From Pseudobacter ginsenosidimutans (GTDB lineage Bacteria; Bacteroidota; Bacteroidia; Chitinophagales; Chitinophagaceae), in contig NZ_CP042431.1 in the NCBI RefSeq assembly GCF_007970185.1, forward strand, positions 2,108,001-2,172,000: a stretch of DNA of 64,000 bases, in the 5' to 3' direction. The stretch's first letter is position 1. Every line of letters begins with the position of its first letter. The position numbers and the translations under genes were made by a program. Below the pieces are notes generated by a model. It worked only from the letters and a program-made list of their open reading frames with translations. It had not been told where the DNA came from and made no database searches. Of this stretch, positions 8,461 through 17,875 are shown piece by piece.

Positions 8461-9150
8461 CTATGCGTTATTGTACATCTTGTAAACAGGCTCGCGGATG
8501 GCATCGCCTTTATCAGAGCAGATGAAATCCAGCAGGTCAGCTATTTGCTCCGGCTTCACCCATTTGCTGGTGTCTGCATCAGGCATGTCTTTTCGGTTGA
8601 CAGCTGTATCGATGGTACTTGGGGCCACAACGGATGTAACCACATTGGTTCCTTTGGCGGTTTCATTGAGAAGCTCGGCCAGTTTGAAAAGCATGTTCTT
8701 GGTGATGGCATAGGCCAGTACATTCTTTCCTGCGGTGGCATTGAGTGCAGGTTTGGAACCGATCAGCACGATTCGGCCATAACCCTGCTGCATCATATGA
8801 TTGAAGAGCGGCCTTGCCGCATAATAAGCTGTTTCGAAATTGATGGAGAACATTTCCTTGATGGCCTGGCCATCTGTTGTATCGATATTCCCCATGGCAA
8901 ATCCTCCTGCCAGTAACAAAGCGCCATCTATCTTCTTGTGCTTACTGATCATCGTATCAACAAAAGCGCTGGTTTCCGTTTCATCAGCCAGGTTCAGCGC
9001 ATGGTACTCATACATGGGGTGATCGGTAACGAAGCGGGACTTGCTGTCGTGCCCTGTTGCAATCACGCGGTAGTTTGCCGAGAGAAACTTTTTTACTACC
9101 GCGGATCCCAGTCCTCCATTTGCTCCTGTGATAATGATGGTCTTTGCCAT
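8461..9150 (-). CDS. Short-chain dehydrogenase/reductase (SDR) family oxidoreductase
   Basis: 229 residues with the classical SDR layout: dinucleotide-binding TGANGGLG at 8-15, an NxxG-like region (LLLAGG), a Ser in VLIGSKPALNA, and the catalytic Tyr147/Lys151 pair in YAITK. It should be an NAD(P)(H)-dependent oxidoreductase; the substrate cannot be told. The C-terminus keeps EPVYKMYNNA. A terminator hairpin lies just upstream (9218-9249), so it is transcribed separately from the GNAT/decarboxylase pair. Confidence 0.9.
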   Translation of the reverse strand: MAKTIIITGANGGLGSAVVKKFLSANYRVIATGHDSKSRFVTDHPMYEYHALNLADETETSAFVDTMISKHKKIDGALLLAGGFAMGNIDTTDGQAIKEMFSINFETAYYAARPLFNHMMQQGYGRIVLIGSKPALNATAGKNVLAYAITKNMLFKLAELLNETAKGTNVVTSVVAPSTIDTAVNRKDMPDADTSKWVKPEQIADLLDFICSDKGDAIREPVYKMYNNA

Positions 9151-9217
9151 AGCATATACTTTTGTTAGCGCTACAAATGTACTGTTATTAATTCCCCGGC
9201 ATTCTTTTTGAATAAAA

Positions 9218-9249
9218 AAAGGACCCTACGTGGAAACGTCCGGTCCTTT
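9218..9249 (-). terminator. Rho-independent terminator of the GNAT gene
   Basis: AAAGGACC (9218-9225) pairs with GGTCCTTT (9242-9249), with an inner ACGT/ACGT extension. The A-run on the plus strand before it supplies the U tract of a minus-strand transcript. Confidence 0.75.
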
Positions 9250-9276
9250 CCAACATGAGTTTCATGTGGATCCTTT

Positions 9277-9804
9277 TTAAAACACAGCGTTCTGTTCCTG
9301 CCGGGGGCTTTCACCATCCCGGGAAGAGCGGGCGCTGTTATTGATCAACAGCTCCATTTTGATATCAGATCTGATGTAATCGTTATCAGGTTCCAGAGGA
9401 ACTTCCACAAAACCAAGTTTGCGGTACAATGACAAGGCTGGCAGTAAACCTGTATTTGAATACAGTATCACTTTATGGGCTCCGAGCCTAGCTGCTTCTT
9501 CGATAACGGCTTTTCCGAGAATGGCTCCGATCCCTTTCCCCTGGGAATTTTCACTCACGGCCATCTTGATCATCTCGTAATCGGTGTCGTTGATTTTTTT
9601 CAAACCAACCACTCCAACGGCTGTGTTGTTCTCCAGTGCAATCAGGATAGAGCCTCCTGGTTTGATCACTGTTTCATCCGGGTTCAACAGCACATAATCG
9701 TCTGCAGGTTCAATGCGGAAATATTTTTCGATCCAGGCCCTGTTCAGATAATCGAAATCCTTACGGTATTTCGGTTCATACGAAACTACAGTTATGGGTT
9801 GCAT
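9277..9804 (-). CDS. GNAT-family N-acetyltransferase
   Basis: 175 residues. The acetyl-CoA-binding motif A is clear: a strand ending in MIKMAVSE, then QGKGIGAILGKAVIEEA (Q/RxxGxG/A), then the motif B strand VILYSNTGLLPALSLYRKLGF. It transfers an acetyl group to an amine; the substrate is unknown. It starts 24 bp after the stop of the upstream decarboxylase, so the two are probably cotranscribed. A decarboxylase followed by an amine acetyltransferase could act in series, but many GNATs act elsewhere, so this is an inference from position. Confidence 0.88.
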   Translation of the reverse strand: MQPITVVSYEPKYRKDFDYLNRAWIEKYFRIEPADDYVLLNPDETVIKPGGSILIALENNTAVGVVGLKKINDTDYEMIKMAVSENSQGKGIGAILGKAVIEEAARLGAHKVILYSNTGLLPALSLYRKLGFVEVPLEPDNDYIRSDIKMELLINNSARSSRDGESPRQEQNAVF

Positions 9805-9828
9805 TTTGTTTAGTTTATTCGTTAAATT

Positions 9829-11298
9829 TTAGAGTGAAAACCCGCCTCCTATGTGTATTACAGCTTTCACTAATTGATCAAGATCAGATGAGCGTGTACG
9901 ATGATTGGTGATGGCTACCCTGATCACATATTTCCCGTTGAGGAAAGTATAAGTAGGTGCGGCAATTCCCTTTTCATGCAATTGCATCAGGATCTCTTTG
10001 TTGAGAAGATTGAGTTGTTCAGTATCTGTGGTATCGCCAACATACCTGAAGCAAACGATGTTGAGCGATGGTTCCAGCAATAGTTCAAGCGAGGGTTCCT
10101 GTTTTATCAAACCGGCCAGGTATTGCGCCTGTCGTATGTTCTGGCGGACGAGCTGCCGGTATTTCTGCATACCGTTCTCTTTCATTACCATCCATACCTT
10201 CAGGGCCTTGAAGCCTCTCGATAATTCCATGCCGTAATTGCTGAAAGGGTCCGGGCCGGAAGAAAGACCGCGTTCATGATTCGCCAGGTAGCTGACTGCA
10301 ATCGCAAATGCTTCGCGATGTGCTGCTGCGTCTTTGATCAGTACGCAGGCCACTTCATAGTTTACGTATAGCCATTTGTGATAGTCGAAGGCTAAGCTGT
10401 CCGCCAGTTCGATCCCCTGCAAACGTTGTTGAAACTCGGGTAATATTTTCGGGATAGCCCCGAAAGCGCCGTCCACATGGAACCAGCAGTTATAGGCTTT
10501 GGCAATAGCAGAGAGTTCGGTGAGTGGATCGATTGCGCCTGTGTTGACGGTTCCGGCATTGCCGATAATGCAGAATGGAGTGTACCCCGATGCTTTATCG
10601 GCGATGATCATTTGCTCTAGTACTTTGAGATCGATGCAATAGTTTTCGTCAACCGGTACTTTCCTGAAGTTGTCGCTTCCGATACCGATCACTTCAATGC
10701 CTTTGCTAACGCAGTTATGCGTTTCTGCAGAACCATACACGATCAATTGGGAGGGCATGGACTGCAATCCTTTCTGACGGATGTTGTTGTTGAAATGATT
10801 TCTTGCCACGATCATCGCTGTGATATTGGCGAGGGAGCCACCACTCAACAGGATGCCGCTGGCCGTGGCTGGAAAGCCCATCATTTCTTTTGCCCAGTTG
10901 ATCACCTGACGCTCTACATACATGGGCATATGTTCTCCAATGCTCACATTGGCATTCATGCCGCTCGCCAACATATCGGCCAGCATGCCGGTAATGGTGC
11001 CGCCGCCCTGTACCCAACCCCAGAAGCGGGGATGGATATTGTTGGTGTTGAAGGGAAGCACCTGCGTAAAAAAATCTTCGTACACATCGGCTGCTTCCTG
11101 CGGAAGCTCCGGCAATGGTTGCTGCATACTGGCAACTGCATATGATGATGGTTTTTTCCAGGCCGGCCTTTGTGCGGCTGATTGAATATAATCGATCATA
11201 TCATTCAGCATCTGATGACCCAGTGCGCGGATGGAATTCCAGTCCTGCGGATCAAGCGTGGATTCTTCGGGGAGAATGGTTTCTGTTTTCATACACAC
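9829..11298 (-). CDS. Group II PLP-dependent decarboxylase (aromatic-L-amino-acid decarboxylase-like)
   Basis: 489 residues, the usual size for the family. The PLP fold type I signature is intact: a cofactor-ring-stacking region (SAETHNCVSKG), the Asp in FHVDGAFGAI, and Schiff-base Lys308 in DYHKWLYVN. The N-terminal SIRALGHQMLNDMIDYI helix is typical of aromatic decarboxylases and related pyridoxal enzymes. It should convert an aromatic amino acid (Trp, Tyr, Phe or DOPA) to the amine. The exact substrate cannot be read here. ATG 11298 or 11292 may be the start. The GNAT gene follows in a likely operon. Confidence 0.88.
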   Translation of the reverse strand: MCMKTETILPEESTLDPQDWNSIRALGHQMLNDMIDYIQSAAQRPAWKKPSSYAVASMQQPLPELPQEAADVYEDFFTQVLPFNTNNIHPRFWGWVQGGGTITGMLADMLASGMNANVSIGEHMPMYVERQVINWAKEMMGFPATASGILLSGGSLANITAMIVARNHFNNNIRQKGLQSMPSQLIVYGSAETHNCVSKGIEVIGIGSDNFRKVPVDENYCIDLKVLEQMIIADKASGYTPFCIIGNAGTVNTGAIDPLTELSAIAKAYNCWFHVDGAFGAIPKILPEFQQRLQGIELADSLAFDYHKWLYVNYEVACVLIKDAAAHREAFAIAVSYLANHERGLSSGPDPFSNYGMELSRGFKALKVWMVMKENGMQKYRQLVRQNIRQAQYLAGLIKQEPSLELLLEPSLNIVCFRYVGDTTDTEQLNLLNKEILMQLHEKGIAAPTYTFLNGKYVIRVAITNHRTRSSDLDQLVKAVIHIGGGFSL

Positions 11299-11425
11299 CG
11301 TTTTGGAGTCCCGGGAGGGGAGTAGAAAAGGTTATTGACAGGAACAAAGTTCCAATCAATTTTCGATTGAAAACAGATTCAGTTTTAGAAAAAGTAACTG
11401 TATCAGATATGATGCCAGATAAGGA

Positions 11426-11596
11426 TTAATTCATTACTATCCTGTTGGCATCCGGTGATGCAACAATGATACAATCCTGTATTGATGCGCTGTTGAACAT
11501 CTCCGGTATGGAAGGATCGGGTTGTTGAAAGCTTTTGCCGGCAATGGTAAAGCCCATATTGGCAAACACCAGTAATAGCAGCAGTAGTGATTTCAT
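11426..11596 (-). CDS. Small secreted peptide, 56 residues
   Basis: A frame starting at ATG 11596 encodes 56 residues. The N-terminus is a strong signal-peptide core (MKSLLLLLLVF then ANMGFTIAG). A short hydrophilic tail rich in Pro, Ser and Asp follows, with one Cys (IQDC). Likely cleavage falls near residue 20. I recognise no family. The other reading frames lack such a signal. It lies between the decarboxylase and the acyl-CoA synthetase. Coding status is inferred from the N-terminus alone. Confidence 0.45.
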   Translation of the reverse strand: MKSLLLLLLVFANMGFTIAGKSFQQPDPSIPEMFNSASIQDCIIVASPDANRIVMN

Positions 11597-11772
11597 ACCC
11601 GGGAGTTGATTGATTTATGAATGAGTGTGCCTGTAAAAATGCGATAGAATACAGGGATTGGCAACTGAACTTCGCTCAACTGTGGCAATAACGTTCTGAG
11701 GCGTCAGTGTTTTCAAATGAGGCTGCCGGTAATAAAGGAGACTTTGATATCAGTGCAGGGGACATACCATTT

Positions 11773-11822
11773 TCAAATCAAAGAGGCTGCTCGATTCTTA
11801 ATGAGCAGCCTCTTTGATTTGA
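11773..11822. terminator. Strong 20-bp hairpin, likely terminator of the acyl-CoA synthetase gene
   Basis: A perfect 20-bp stem (11773-11792 with 11803-11822, core AAAGAGGCTGCTC) closes a 10-base loop. It lies 26 bp after the acyl-CoA synthetase stop. A/T-rich outer stem ends on both sides allow use in either direction. Confidence 0.8.
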
Positions 11823-11848
11823 GAACCTGATGAGACAGGAGATATTTC

Positions 11849-13654
11849 TTATTCTTCAGTATGTGCCACCGCATTGAGATAGATGCGATCGATAGCATCC
11901 TGGTATTTTTCCATGATCACTTTTCTTTTGATGCTGAGCTTGGGCGTTAATTCTCCGGTGTTGATGCTCCACTCGTTCGACAGCAGTTCAAATTTTTTCA
12001 CCTGCTCAACATGGTTGAAGAATTTATTGAAATTCTCGATGAGGTCTTTGTACAACTGTATCACTTTGGGATGACGGATCAGTTTGTTGTTGTCCATTTC
12101 TTCCAGGCCTTCCTTGCGGGCCCAGTCCTTAAGATTGGAGAAAGAAGGAACGATGAGCGCTCCTACGAATTTTCTTTCGGGGCCTACCACCATTACCTGT
12201 TCCACGAACCTGGACTCTTTGAGTTTGTTTTCGATGGGCAGCGGCGCTACATATTTTCCGCCGCTGGTTTTGAAAAGTTCTTTTTTGCGGTCGGTGATCT
12301 TGAGGTATTTGTTGTTTATCATCTGTCCGATATCGCCGGTATGGTACCAGCCGTCGGTGATGGATTCAGCGGTGAGATCGGGGCGCTTGTAATAGCCCAT
12401 CATGATATTGGGGCCTTTGCAAAGGATCTCTCCGTCTTCCGCGATCTTCACTTCCACGCCGTCGATAAGCGGGCCAACGGTGCCGAACATACGATCCTGC
12501 ACTTCATAGCGGTTCACGCTGATCACAGGAGAGGTTTCTGTAAGACCATATCCTTCCATGATAGGAATGCCGGCGGCGGTGAAGATGCGGATCAGTCGAA
12601 CCTGTGCGGCCGCGCCACCGGTAACGATACAGCGCAGTTGTCCGCCCAGCGCTTCACGCCATTTGCTGAAGATAAGTTTATTGGCGAGTGCCAGCTGCAT
12701 ATTGTACACCATGCCCTGGTTCTTGTTGATCTCGAATTTTGTAGCCAGGCTATGCGCCCAGAAGAACAGATTTCTTTTAACGCCGGTAAGATCTGCTCCT
12801 TTTGACATGATCTTTTCGTAGACTTTTTCCAGGAGCCTCGGAACGGTGGTGAACATATGAGGTTTCACTTCGCGCAGGTTATCTGCGATGGTGTCCATGC
12901 TTTCCGCATAGTAGATTGCCACGCCACGGAAGAGGTAGAGATAAGTGACCATCCTCTCGAACACGTGGTTCAGCGGTAGGAAGCTCAAAGACCGCATATT
13001 ATCGCCGGGCGGGAAGCAGGGCATACAGGCGATCACATTGCTCAGGATATTCCTGTGCGAGAGCATCACGCCTTTGGGAGTGCCGGTTGTCCCGGAAGTA
13101 TAGATAATGGTAGCAAGATCTTCGTATTGGATAGTGTCTGCGATCTTTTGAACACGGGCCAGGTTGGCGGAGTCGGAAAGACTGAGCAGTTCGGTCCAGT
13201 TGCGGCTGCCGCTCACATCTTCGATGGTGAAGATGAACTGAAGTGTAGGCACCCTGTCTTTTATGGCGGCCACTTTATGATAGAGCTCTTCATCATTCAC
13301 GAAGATGATCTTCACTTTGGCGTCGTTGAGAATGAACTCGAGATCTATAACGTTGATGGTTGGGTAAACGGGAGTAAGTACAGCTCCGATCTGTTGAACG
13401 GCCAGGTCGATCATCATCCATTCAGGTCTGTTCTTTGCGATGAGCGCCACCTTGTCTTTGCCTTCAACAGTATTATCGCCGGGACCGATACCCAGGGAAA
13501 GCAGGCCTGCGCTGAGCTGGTCCACAATATCTTTCACTTCTCTTGTGCTGAAACTTTTCCAGCTGCCGTTGATCTTTGCTGAGAGCATATCGGCAATTGG
13601 TTTTCGTTCCAGGTGATAATTCAGGCAATCGAAAAGGCGTCTGGGTTCGGTCAT
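11849..13654 (-). CDS. Long-chain acyl-CoA synthetase (AMP-binding, FadD-like)
   Basis: 601 residues. ANL-superfamily motifs are in order: the P-loop YTSGTTGTPKG (about 184-194), the YGLTETSP motif, the YHTGDIG motif and the ITDRKKELFKTSGGK hinge followed by the C-terminal catalytic Lys region. The length and the insert with FFWAHSLA fit bacterial and eukaryotic-type long-chain acyl-CoA synthetases (AMP-dependent thioesterification of fatty acids). No signal peptide, so cytosolic or peripheral. The gene is bounded by hairpins on both sides (11773-11822 and 13714-13745), so it is probably a single-gene transcript. Confidence 0.92.
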   Translation of the reverse strand: MTEPRRLFDCLNYHLERKPIADMLSAKINGSWKSFSTREVKDIVDQLSAGLLSLGIGPGDNTVEGKDKVALIAKNRPEWMMIDLAVQQIGAVLTPVYPTINVIDLEFILNDAKVKIIFVNDEELYHKVAAIKDRVPTLQFIFTIEDVSGSRNWTELLSLSDSANLARVQKIADTIQYEDLATIIYTSGTTGTPKGVMLSHRNILSNVIACMPCFPPGDNMRSLSFLPLNHVFERMVTYLYLFRGVAIYYAESMDTIADNLREVKPHMFTTVPRLLEKVYEKIMSKGADLTGVKRNLFFWAHSLATKFEINKNQGMVYNMQLALANKLIFSKWREALGGQLRCIVTGGAAAQVRLIRIFTAAGIPIMEGYGLTETSPVISVNRYEVQDRMFGTVGPLIDGVEVKIAEDGEILCKGPNIMMGYYKRPDLTAESITDGWYHTGDIGQMINNKYLKITDRKKELFKTSGGKYVAPLPIENKLKESRFVEQVMVVGPERKFVGALIVPSFSNLKDWARKEGLEEMDNNKLIRHPKVIQLYKDLIENFNKFFNHVEQVKKFELLSNEWSINTGELTPKLSIKRKVIMEKYQDAIDRIYLNAVAHTEE

Positions 13655-13713
13655 ACAATCGTTTTTTTACGGTGAATCAACTATCAAATTACCACTTCTG
13701 CAGCAATAAAAAA

Positions 13714-13745
13714 AGCTATTCCGGGCCGGGGGCCGCAGAATAGCT
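13714..13745 (-). terminator. Terminator of the TPR gene
   Basis: AGCTATTC (13714-13721) pairs with GAATAGCT (13738-13745) around a GC-rich loop that can pair further (GGGCC/GGCC). The plus-strand A-run before it gives a U tract on the minus transcript. It lies between the TPR stop and the acyl-CoA synthetase start. Confidence 0.7.
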
Positions 13746-13761
13746 ATCAATTGATTGTTAA

Positions 13762-14796
13762 TTATTTGGAAGCAGTCTGATAATACTGCCCGGTGGCCGG
13801 TAATTTAAAAACACGGTTTCTTTGGAAATTGTTGAACTGGTTGGCTTCTTCTGCATGAAGTTTTGTCCAGTTCTCGTAAGCTCCCAAATTGGCCGCTGCT
13901 CCGAAGATCCACTGGTTATATGCTTCAAACATTCCTCCTTTCAGCAATTGCTGCTGATAATCGAAAAGGCGGAAAGGATGTCCTGTAGCATTTTTTGCAA
14001 ACCAGTCCACAATGAATTTGGTGCGGATGGCGGAAAGCGATTCGGGTGTAATGCCATTGCTGGCGATATAACCTGACTGGGACTGGATGGTTTCCAGGAA
14101 GAGGCGAACAAAGTTGTTCTTCATATCCTGTCCCTTGGTAAGGTTACCATCGGTGAACAGTTTCTTATAGCTGTCCAGCAAAATGGTTTTTATTTCCGGT
14201 GTTCTTTTGGAATAGCTTTCGAGGTTTACGAAGATCTCTCCGTAAATGGTACTCCATACTTTATCCTGTGTGAAATAATAGTATTTGGCAGCGTTGTAAT
14301 AATTACCGGAATGATTGGGATCTGACTCGATCCCTTTTTCCCATTGTTTGATGGATTCCTTAAAGTCTTTTTTGCTCCAGAGCATTTCTCCGTATTCGCT
14401 ATAAAGAACTCCTTCATTAGGATATTTCTTCAGTGCAGTGCGATACATTTTTTCACAGTCCTTTCTTTCTTCCAGGGCTTTGTAAACAAGGCCAAGGATC
14501 TGGAACGACTGCACATCTGCGTCTTCACGTTCGGCAAGCGGTTTGGCAACACCCATTGCATGTGCGTAATCACGCTGAAGGTAGTAGGCAAATGCAAGGT
14601 CTTTCTGCAATTCAAAGTTACTGGCGTCTTTTTGCAAAGCGCGGTTCAGGATGAGAATGGCATTGGGATAATCTCCCTGCCTTACAAATCCTTTAGCGGT
14701 TTCCAGCGCCGCCTTGCTATCTGTATCCTGGGCAGAAGCGATTCCTGCTGATAACAAGATGCTGGCGGCAAATAATAACTTTTTCATATCTGTCAA
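13762..14796 (-). CDS. Exported tetratricopeptide-repeat protein
   Basis: 344 residues from ATG 14796, but the fourth codon (ATG 14787) is the better start because it puts MKKLLFAASILLSAG first, a typical signal peptide ending at ASAQ. TPR-like helix pairs follow from about residue 30 to 190 (for example AKGFVRQGDYPNAILILNRA and YSEYGEMLWSKKDFKESIKQ). The C-terminal half has no motif I know and ends with several aromatic residues. It should be a periplasmic scaffold or binding protein; the partner is unknown. Confidence 0.85.
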   Translation of the reverse strand: MTDMKKLLFAASILLSAGIASAQDTDSKAALETAKGFVRQGDYPNAILILNRALQKDASNFELQKDLAFAYYLQRDYAHAMGVAKPLAEREDADVQSFQILGLVYKALEERKDCEKMYRTALKKYPNEGVLYSEYGEMLWSKKDFKESIKQWEKGIESDPNHSGNYYNAAKYYYFTQDKVWSTIYGEIFVNLESYSKRTPEIKTILLDSYKKLFTDGNLTKGQDMKNNFVRLFLETIQSQSGYIASNGITPESLSAIRTKFIVDWFAKNATGHPFRLFDYQQQLLKGGMFEAYNQWIFGAAANLGAYENWTKLHAEEANQFNNFQRNRVFKLPATGQYYQTASK

Positions 14797-14895
14797 AGAT
14801 AAGTGATTGAAGTTTATGAACGGCCAGGGCTAAATCGGGTCAGTTGAATAATAGGAATTGATTAACAGGGTCTTGCTATGTGCGTGCCTGTTATA

Positions 14896-16125
14896 TCAAT
14901 CGATCAGGTGCGTCAGTAATCCGTCTCTGAGCTTGGGTTCAAACCAGGTGCTCTTTGGAGGCATTACATTGCCACTGTCTGCAATATCGAACAATTGCTG
15001 GATAGTTACCGGGTGCAAACTGAATGCCACAACCATTTCTCCGGAGTTCACCCTTTTTTCCAGTTCGCCGAGCCCGCGGATACCACCAACGAAATCGATG
15101 CGTTTGTCTGTGCGCTGGTCCTTGATGCCGAGGATGGGATCGAGCAGGTTATTGGAGAGAATGGTTACGTCCAGTACGCCGATCGGGTCTTCCGAGTAGG
15201 TTCCGGGTTTGGAGCTGAGCTTGTACCATTGACCACTGATATACATGCCGAACTCATGAAGATTGGCGGGCGCCAATGCTTTGTTGATTTTTTCGATGGT
15301 AAAGGCTGCTTCCAGTTTTTTCAGGAAGTCTGCTTCGCTGAGGCCGTTAAGGTCTTTCACCACGCGGTTGTAATCCATGATGTACAACTGGTTGGAGGGA
15401 AAGAGTGTGGTGAGGAAAATATCTGCACCGGCTTTGGCATCGGCGCCGAGTGCTTTGCGCACTTTGGCGGCGGAGGCAGCACGGTGGTGGCCATCTGCGA
15501 TATAGGTGGCGGGCACTAATTTCAGGAACAGGTCAGAGATGGAGCGGATAGTATAATCATCATCGATAGTCCAGATAGTATGGCTGATCTCGTCATCTGC
15601 TGTGAACAGGTAGGTGGGATGATTGGTAGCCTTCCATTCTTCGATGAGTTTATCCAGTTCCGTCACATTGCGATAAGCGAGGAATACATTACCGGTTTGC
15701 GCGCCGGTTGTTTTGATATGGTTGATACGGTCCTGTTCTTTTTCAGGACGAGTGAACTCATGTTTTTTGATGAGGTCTTTTTCATAGTCATCCACAGAGC
15801 TGCCACAAACGAGACCGGTTTGGCTACGGCCATTCATTACCAGCTGGTAAATGTAGTAGCAGGGTTTTTCCTCGCGGAAGAGTGTGCCGCGGCGGATGAA
15901 GTCCTGCAGGTTTTCTTTCGCCTTGTCGTACACAGCCTGCGTATGAATGTCAACGTTATCCGGCAGATCGATTTCGGATTTGGTGATATGCAGAAAAGAA
16001 TCGGGATGTCCGTTGGCTTCAATTCTGGCTTCCTGGCTATTGAGCACATCATAGGGTCTGGATGCAACTTCTTTTGCCAGTTCTGCGGCAGGTCTTAACG
16101 CTCTGAAAGGTGAAATGGTAACCAT
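14896..16125 (-). CDS. DUF1015-family protein
   Basis: 409 residues. DUF1015 features include the N-terminal ISPFRALRP and RPYDVLNSQEA segments, and YIADGHHRAASA near residue 215, a conserved and likely catalytic or binding loop. There is no signal peptide or TM helix. In many Bacteroidota the gene sits with serA and serC, which points to serine or one-carbon metabolism. Here serC lies upstream on the same strand with one lipoprotein gene between; serA is not in the window. The biochemical role is not established to my knowledge, so I give none. Confidence 0.85.
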   Translation of the reverse strand: MVTISPFRALRPAAELAKEVASRPYDVLNSQEARIEANGHPDSFLHITKSEIDLPDNVDIHTQAVYDKAKENLQDFIRRGTLFREEKPCYYIYQLVMNGRSQTGLVCGSSVDDYEKDLIKKHEFTRPEKEQDRINHIKTTGAQTGNVFLAYRNVTELDKLIEEWKATNHPTYLFTADDEISHTIWTIDDDYTIRSISDLFLKLVPATYIADGHHRAASAAKVRKALGADAKAGADIFLTTLFPSNQLYIMDYNRVVKDLNGLSEADFLKKLEAAFTIEKINKALAPANLHEFGMYISGQWYKLSSKPGTYSEDPIGVLDVTILSNNLLDPILGIKDQRTDKRIDFVGGIRGLGELEKRVNSGEMVVAFSLHPVTIQQLFDIADSGNVMPPKSTWFEPKLRDGLLTHLID

Positions 16126-16220
16126 AATAGCTGATTATATGTATGATCTTTTAATACAGGTTTACGTGATAGCAGCCGGTCAGGTCCCTTGCGGGGCTTG
16201 AGCGGTATTAGCGTGAACAA

Positions 16221-16260
16221 AATAAAAGGCTTTGGAAGGATTTACCAAAAGCCTTTTATT
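16221..16260 (-). terminator. Terminator of the 431-residue lipoprotein gene
   Basis: AATAAAAGGCTTTGG (16221-16235) pairs with CCAAAAGCCTTTTATT (16245-16260), with one bulged A. It lies about 50 bp after the lipoprotein stop on the minus strand. Confidence 0.75.
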
Positions 16261-16311
16261 GGAGAGTGGAACTATCGGTATGTTATCAGGTGAGCGACTG
16301 GTTCCACCTGC

Positions 16312-17607
16312 CTATTTACGCACCGGCATGGTATACGCTACAGAAGTTTTGCAGTCGTAAATAGTAAAGCCATTGGAGAGTCCGCATCCATTGTTGAGAC
16401 CGCCCTGGTTGAAGGCGAAAAAACTGCTTCGTTTCCAGCCCAGTTGACGGATGATATCGTCTTTTGTTTTTACGGTGAACTCATAGTTCAGCGGTTCGAT
16501 AGTAAGTGATTTGAGTTTGGCCTGGATGGAGCCGGAAAGTGTGCGGCTACCCTCATTGTCTTCTTCATAAATTGCGAACACTTGTTCGGGGTTGTCGGGT
16601 TCCCAGTTGGAATCCCAGATACTGTTCACTTCTTTCCATCTTTTCTTACGGATGTCTTTGCGGGAGCAATTGACGGAAATTACATTTTGCGGACTGGTGA
16701 TCTGGCCATTGGAATTCTGCTGCAGGTAGCCGTCAGCCCTGACGAATCTCAGTTCAGAGCCGCCGCCATTGCCGCTGAAGCTGATCAGGTGATCATACTG
16801 TTTGCTGCACATCACAGATCCAATCATTACCATGGTGATGGTGGGTGAAGCAGCCGGAGGAGCAGGTGTTGCAACCTGGCCTCCCGATTGTGCGATATGT
16901 ACAGCACGTTTTTCGCAATAATCATCATTCACCAGAACAGGGATATAACAATTGTAACTGCCGCAGTTCAGTGGTTCGAGGCCCGGGGCTTCATTGGCAT
17001 CCCTGTCGGCAGCAACGAGGGTTGTGCGAAGCCAGGTTTGTTCATCGTTCTGAAATAGGGCTCTGTAATTTTCAGAGTAAGGAAAGTATATAGCAGGAGC
17101 TTCTTCGTCTCCACCTGTTTCAGGATCGATGTTCACCGAAGTATTCACACGCATCAGGGAAGGCTGTTCCTGAGATGGCCAGTTACTGCCGGTTTTGTAT
17201 CCTGCTTTTTCCAGGTATCGCATCAGCAGGGGAAAGCTGTCTTTATTGATGATGCGGTCGAATTGTTGCTGGAACCTGCCTTTGGCAGTATTGAACTTTT
17301 TGAAGGCGTCCAGGGTATACAGTGGGCTGGAACCCGGCGCCAGCAATGCTTTGAGCAAAACGCGTTCATCTTCATAATAGCCGCTCCAGATAGCGGCCAG
17401 CACTTCGCGGAATGCCTGCTCGTCCTGGTAGATATGGCGGAGCATGTTTGCGAATTCGGTATGCAGGGCTGCTTTTTCTTTTTCCTGTTCTGTACGGGGG
17501 AAGGTAGTGTTTCCGGAAAGGCGGTCAATTCTATCTTTTTTACAACTGAGCATTGTGATGCAGAGGATACAGAAGAGAAGGCTCGCAAGGTTTGCGGATC
17601 GATTCAT
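16312..17607 (-). CDS. Predicted lipoprotein of unknown function
   Basis: 431 residues with a type II signal peptide: hydrophobic core ASLLFCILCITM and lipobox LSC with Cys22, followed by KK. Lys after the lipidated Cys does not give the charged surface-export signal known from some Bacteroidota, so its final location is open. The mature part is Glu- and Arg-rich at first, then holds scattered Cys residues (CGSYNCYIPV, DDYCEKRA, NCSRKD, GCGLSNGFTIYDC), perhaps disulfide-linked. I recognise no domain. It lies between serC and the DUF1015 gene. Confidence 0.75.
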   Translation of the reverse strand: MNRSANLASLLFCILCITMLSCKKDRIDRLSGNTTFPRTEQEKEKAALHTEFANMLRHIYQDEQAFREVLAAIWSGYYEDERVLLKALLAPGSSPLYTLDAFKKFNTAKGRFQQQFDRIINKDSFPLLMRYLEKAGYKTGSNWPSQEQPSLMRVNTSVNIDPETGGDEEAPAIYFPYSENYRALFQNDEQTWLRTTLVAADRDANEAPGLEPLNCGSYNCYIPVLVNDDYCEKRAVHIAQSGGQVATPAPPAASPTITMVMIGSVMCSKQYDHLISFSGNGGGSELRFVRADGYLQQNSNGQITSPQNVISVNCSRKDIRKKRWKEVNSIWDSNWEPDNPEQVFAIYEEDNEGSRTLSGSIQAKLKSLTIEPLNYEFTVKTKDDIIRQLGWKRSSFFAFNQGGLNNGCGLSNGFTIYDCKTSVAYTMPVRK

Positions 17608-17815
17608 ACGGATTCAATTTAATGGTTTAAAAAAACGGATGTGATCACTATCCGGATGCAAACTTACGGGGAGGTTCATTCGAAAAATTACTTCAACACA
17701 TCTCCGGTTCTTATATCGCTTTATGATGTATTGTAGTTGTATAAGTTGTAAAGAACGGCAGGTCTGTGTGCCGGAGGAAGTACATGGGCTGCAGAGTAAT
17801 TGAAGTGGTGCAAAA

Positions 17816-17844
17816 AAAGACTGCCCCAATCCGGAGCAGTCTTT
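17816..17844 (-). terminator. Terminator of serC
   Basis: AAAGACTGC (17816-17824) pairs with GCAGTCTTT (17836-17844). The plus-strand A-run at 17812-17818 gives the U tract for the minus strand. It lies about 30 bp after the serC stop. Confidence 0.8.
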
Positions 17845-17875
17845 CTAAAATATTTATCGGCCTTTAAAATTCTTC

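Noticed and set aside
16147-16168. TTTAAT followed 11 bp later by TTTACG near the DUF1015 start
   Set aside because: Only one exact hexamer and the gene runs the other way; chance is likely.
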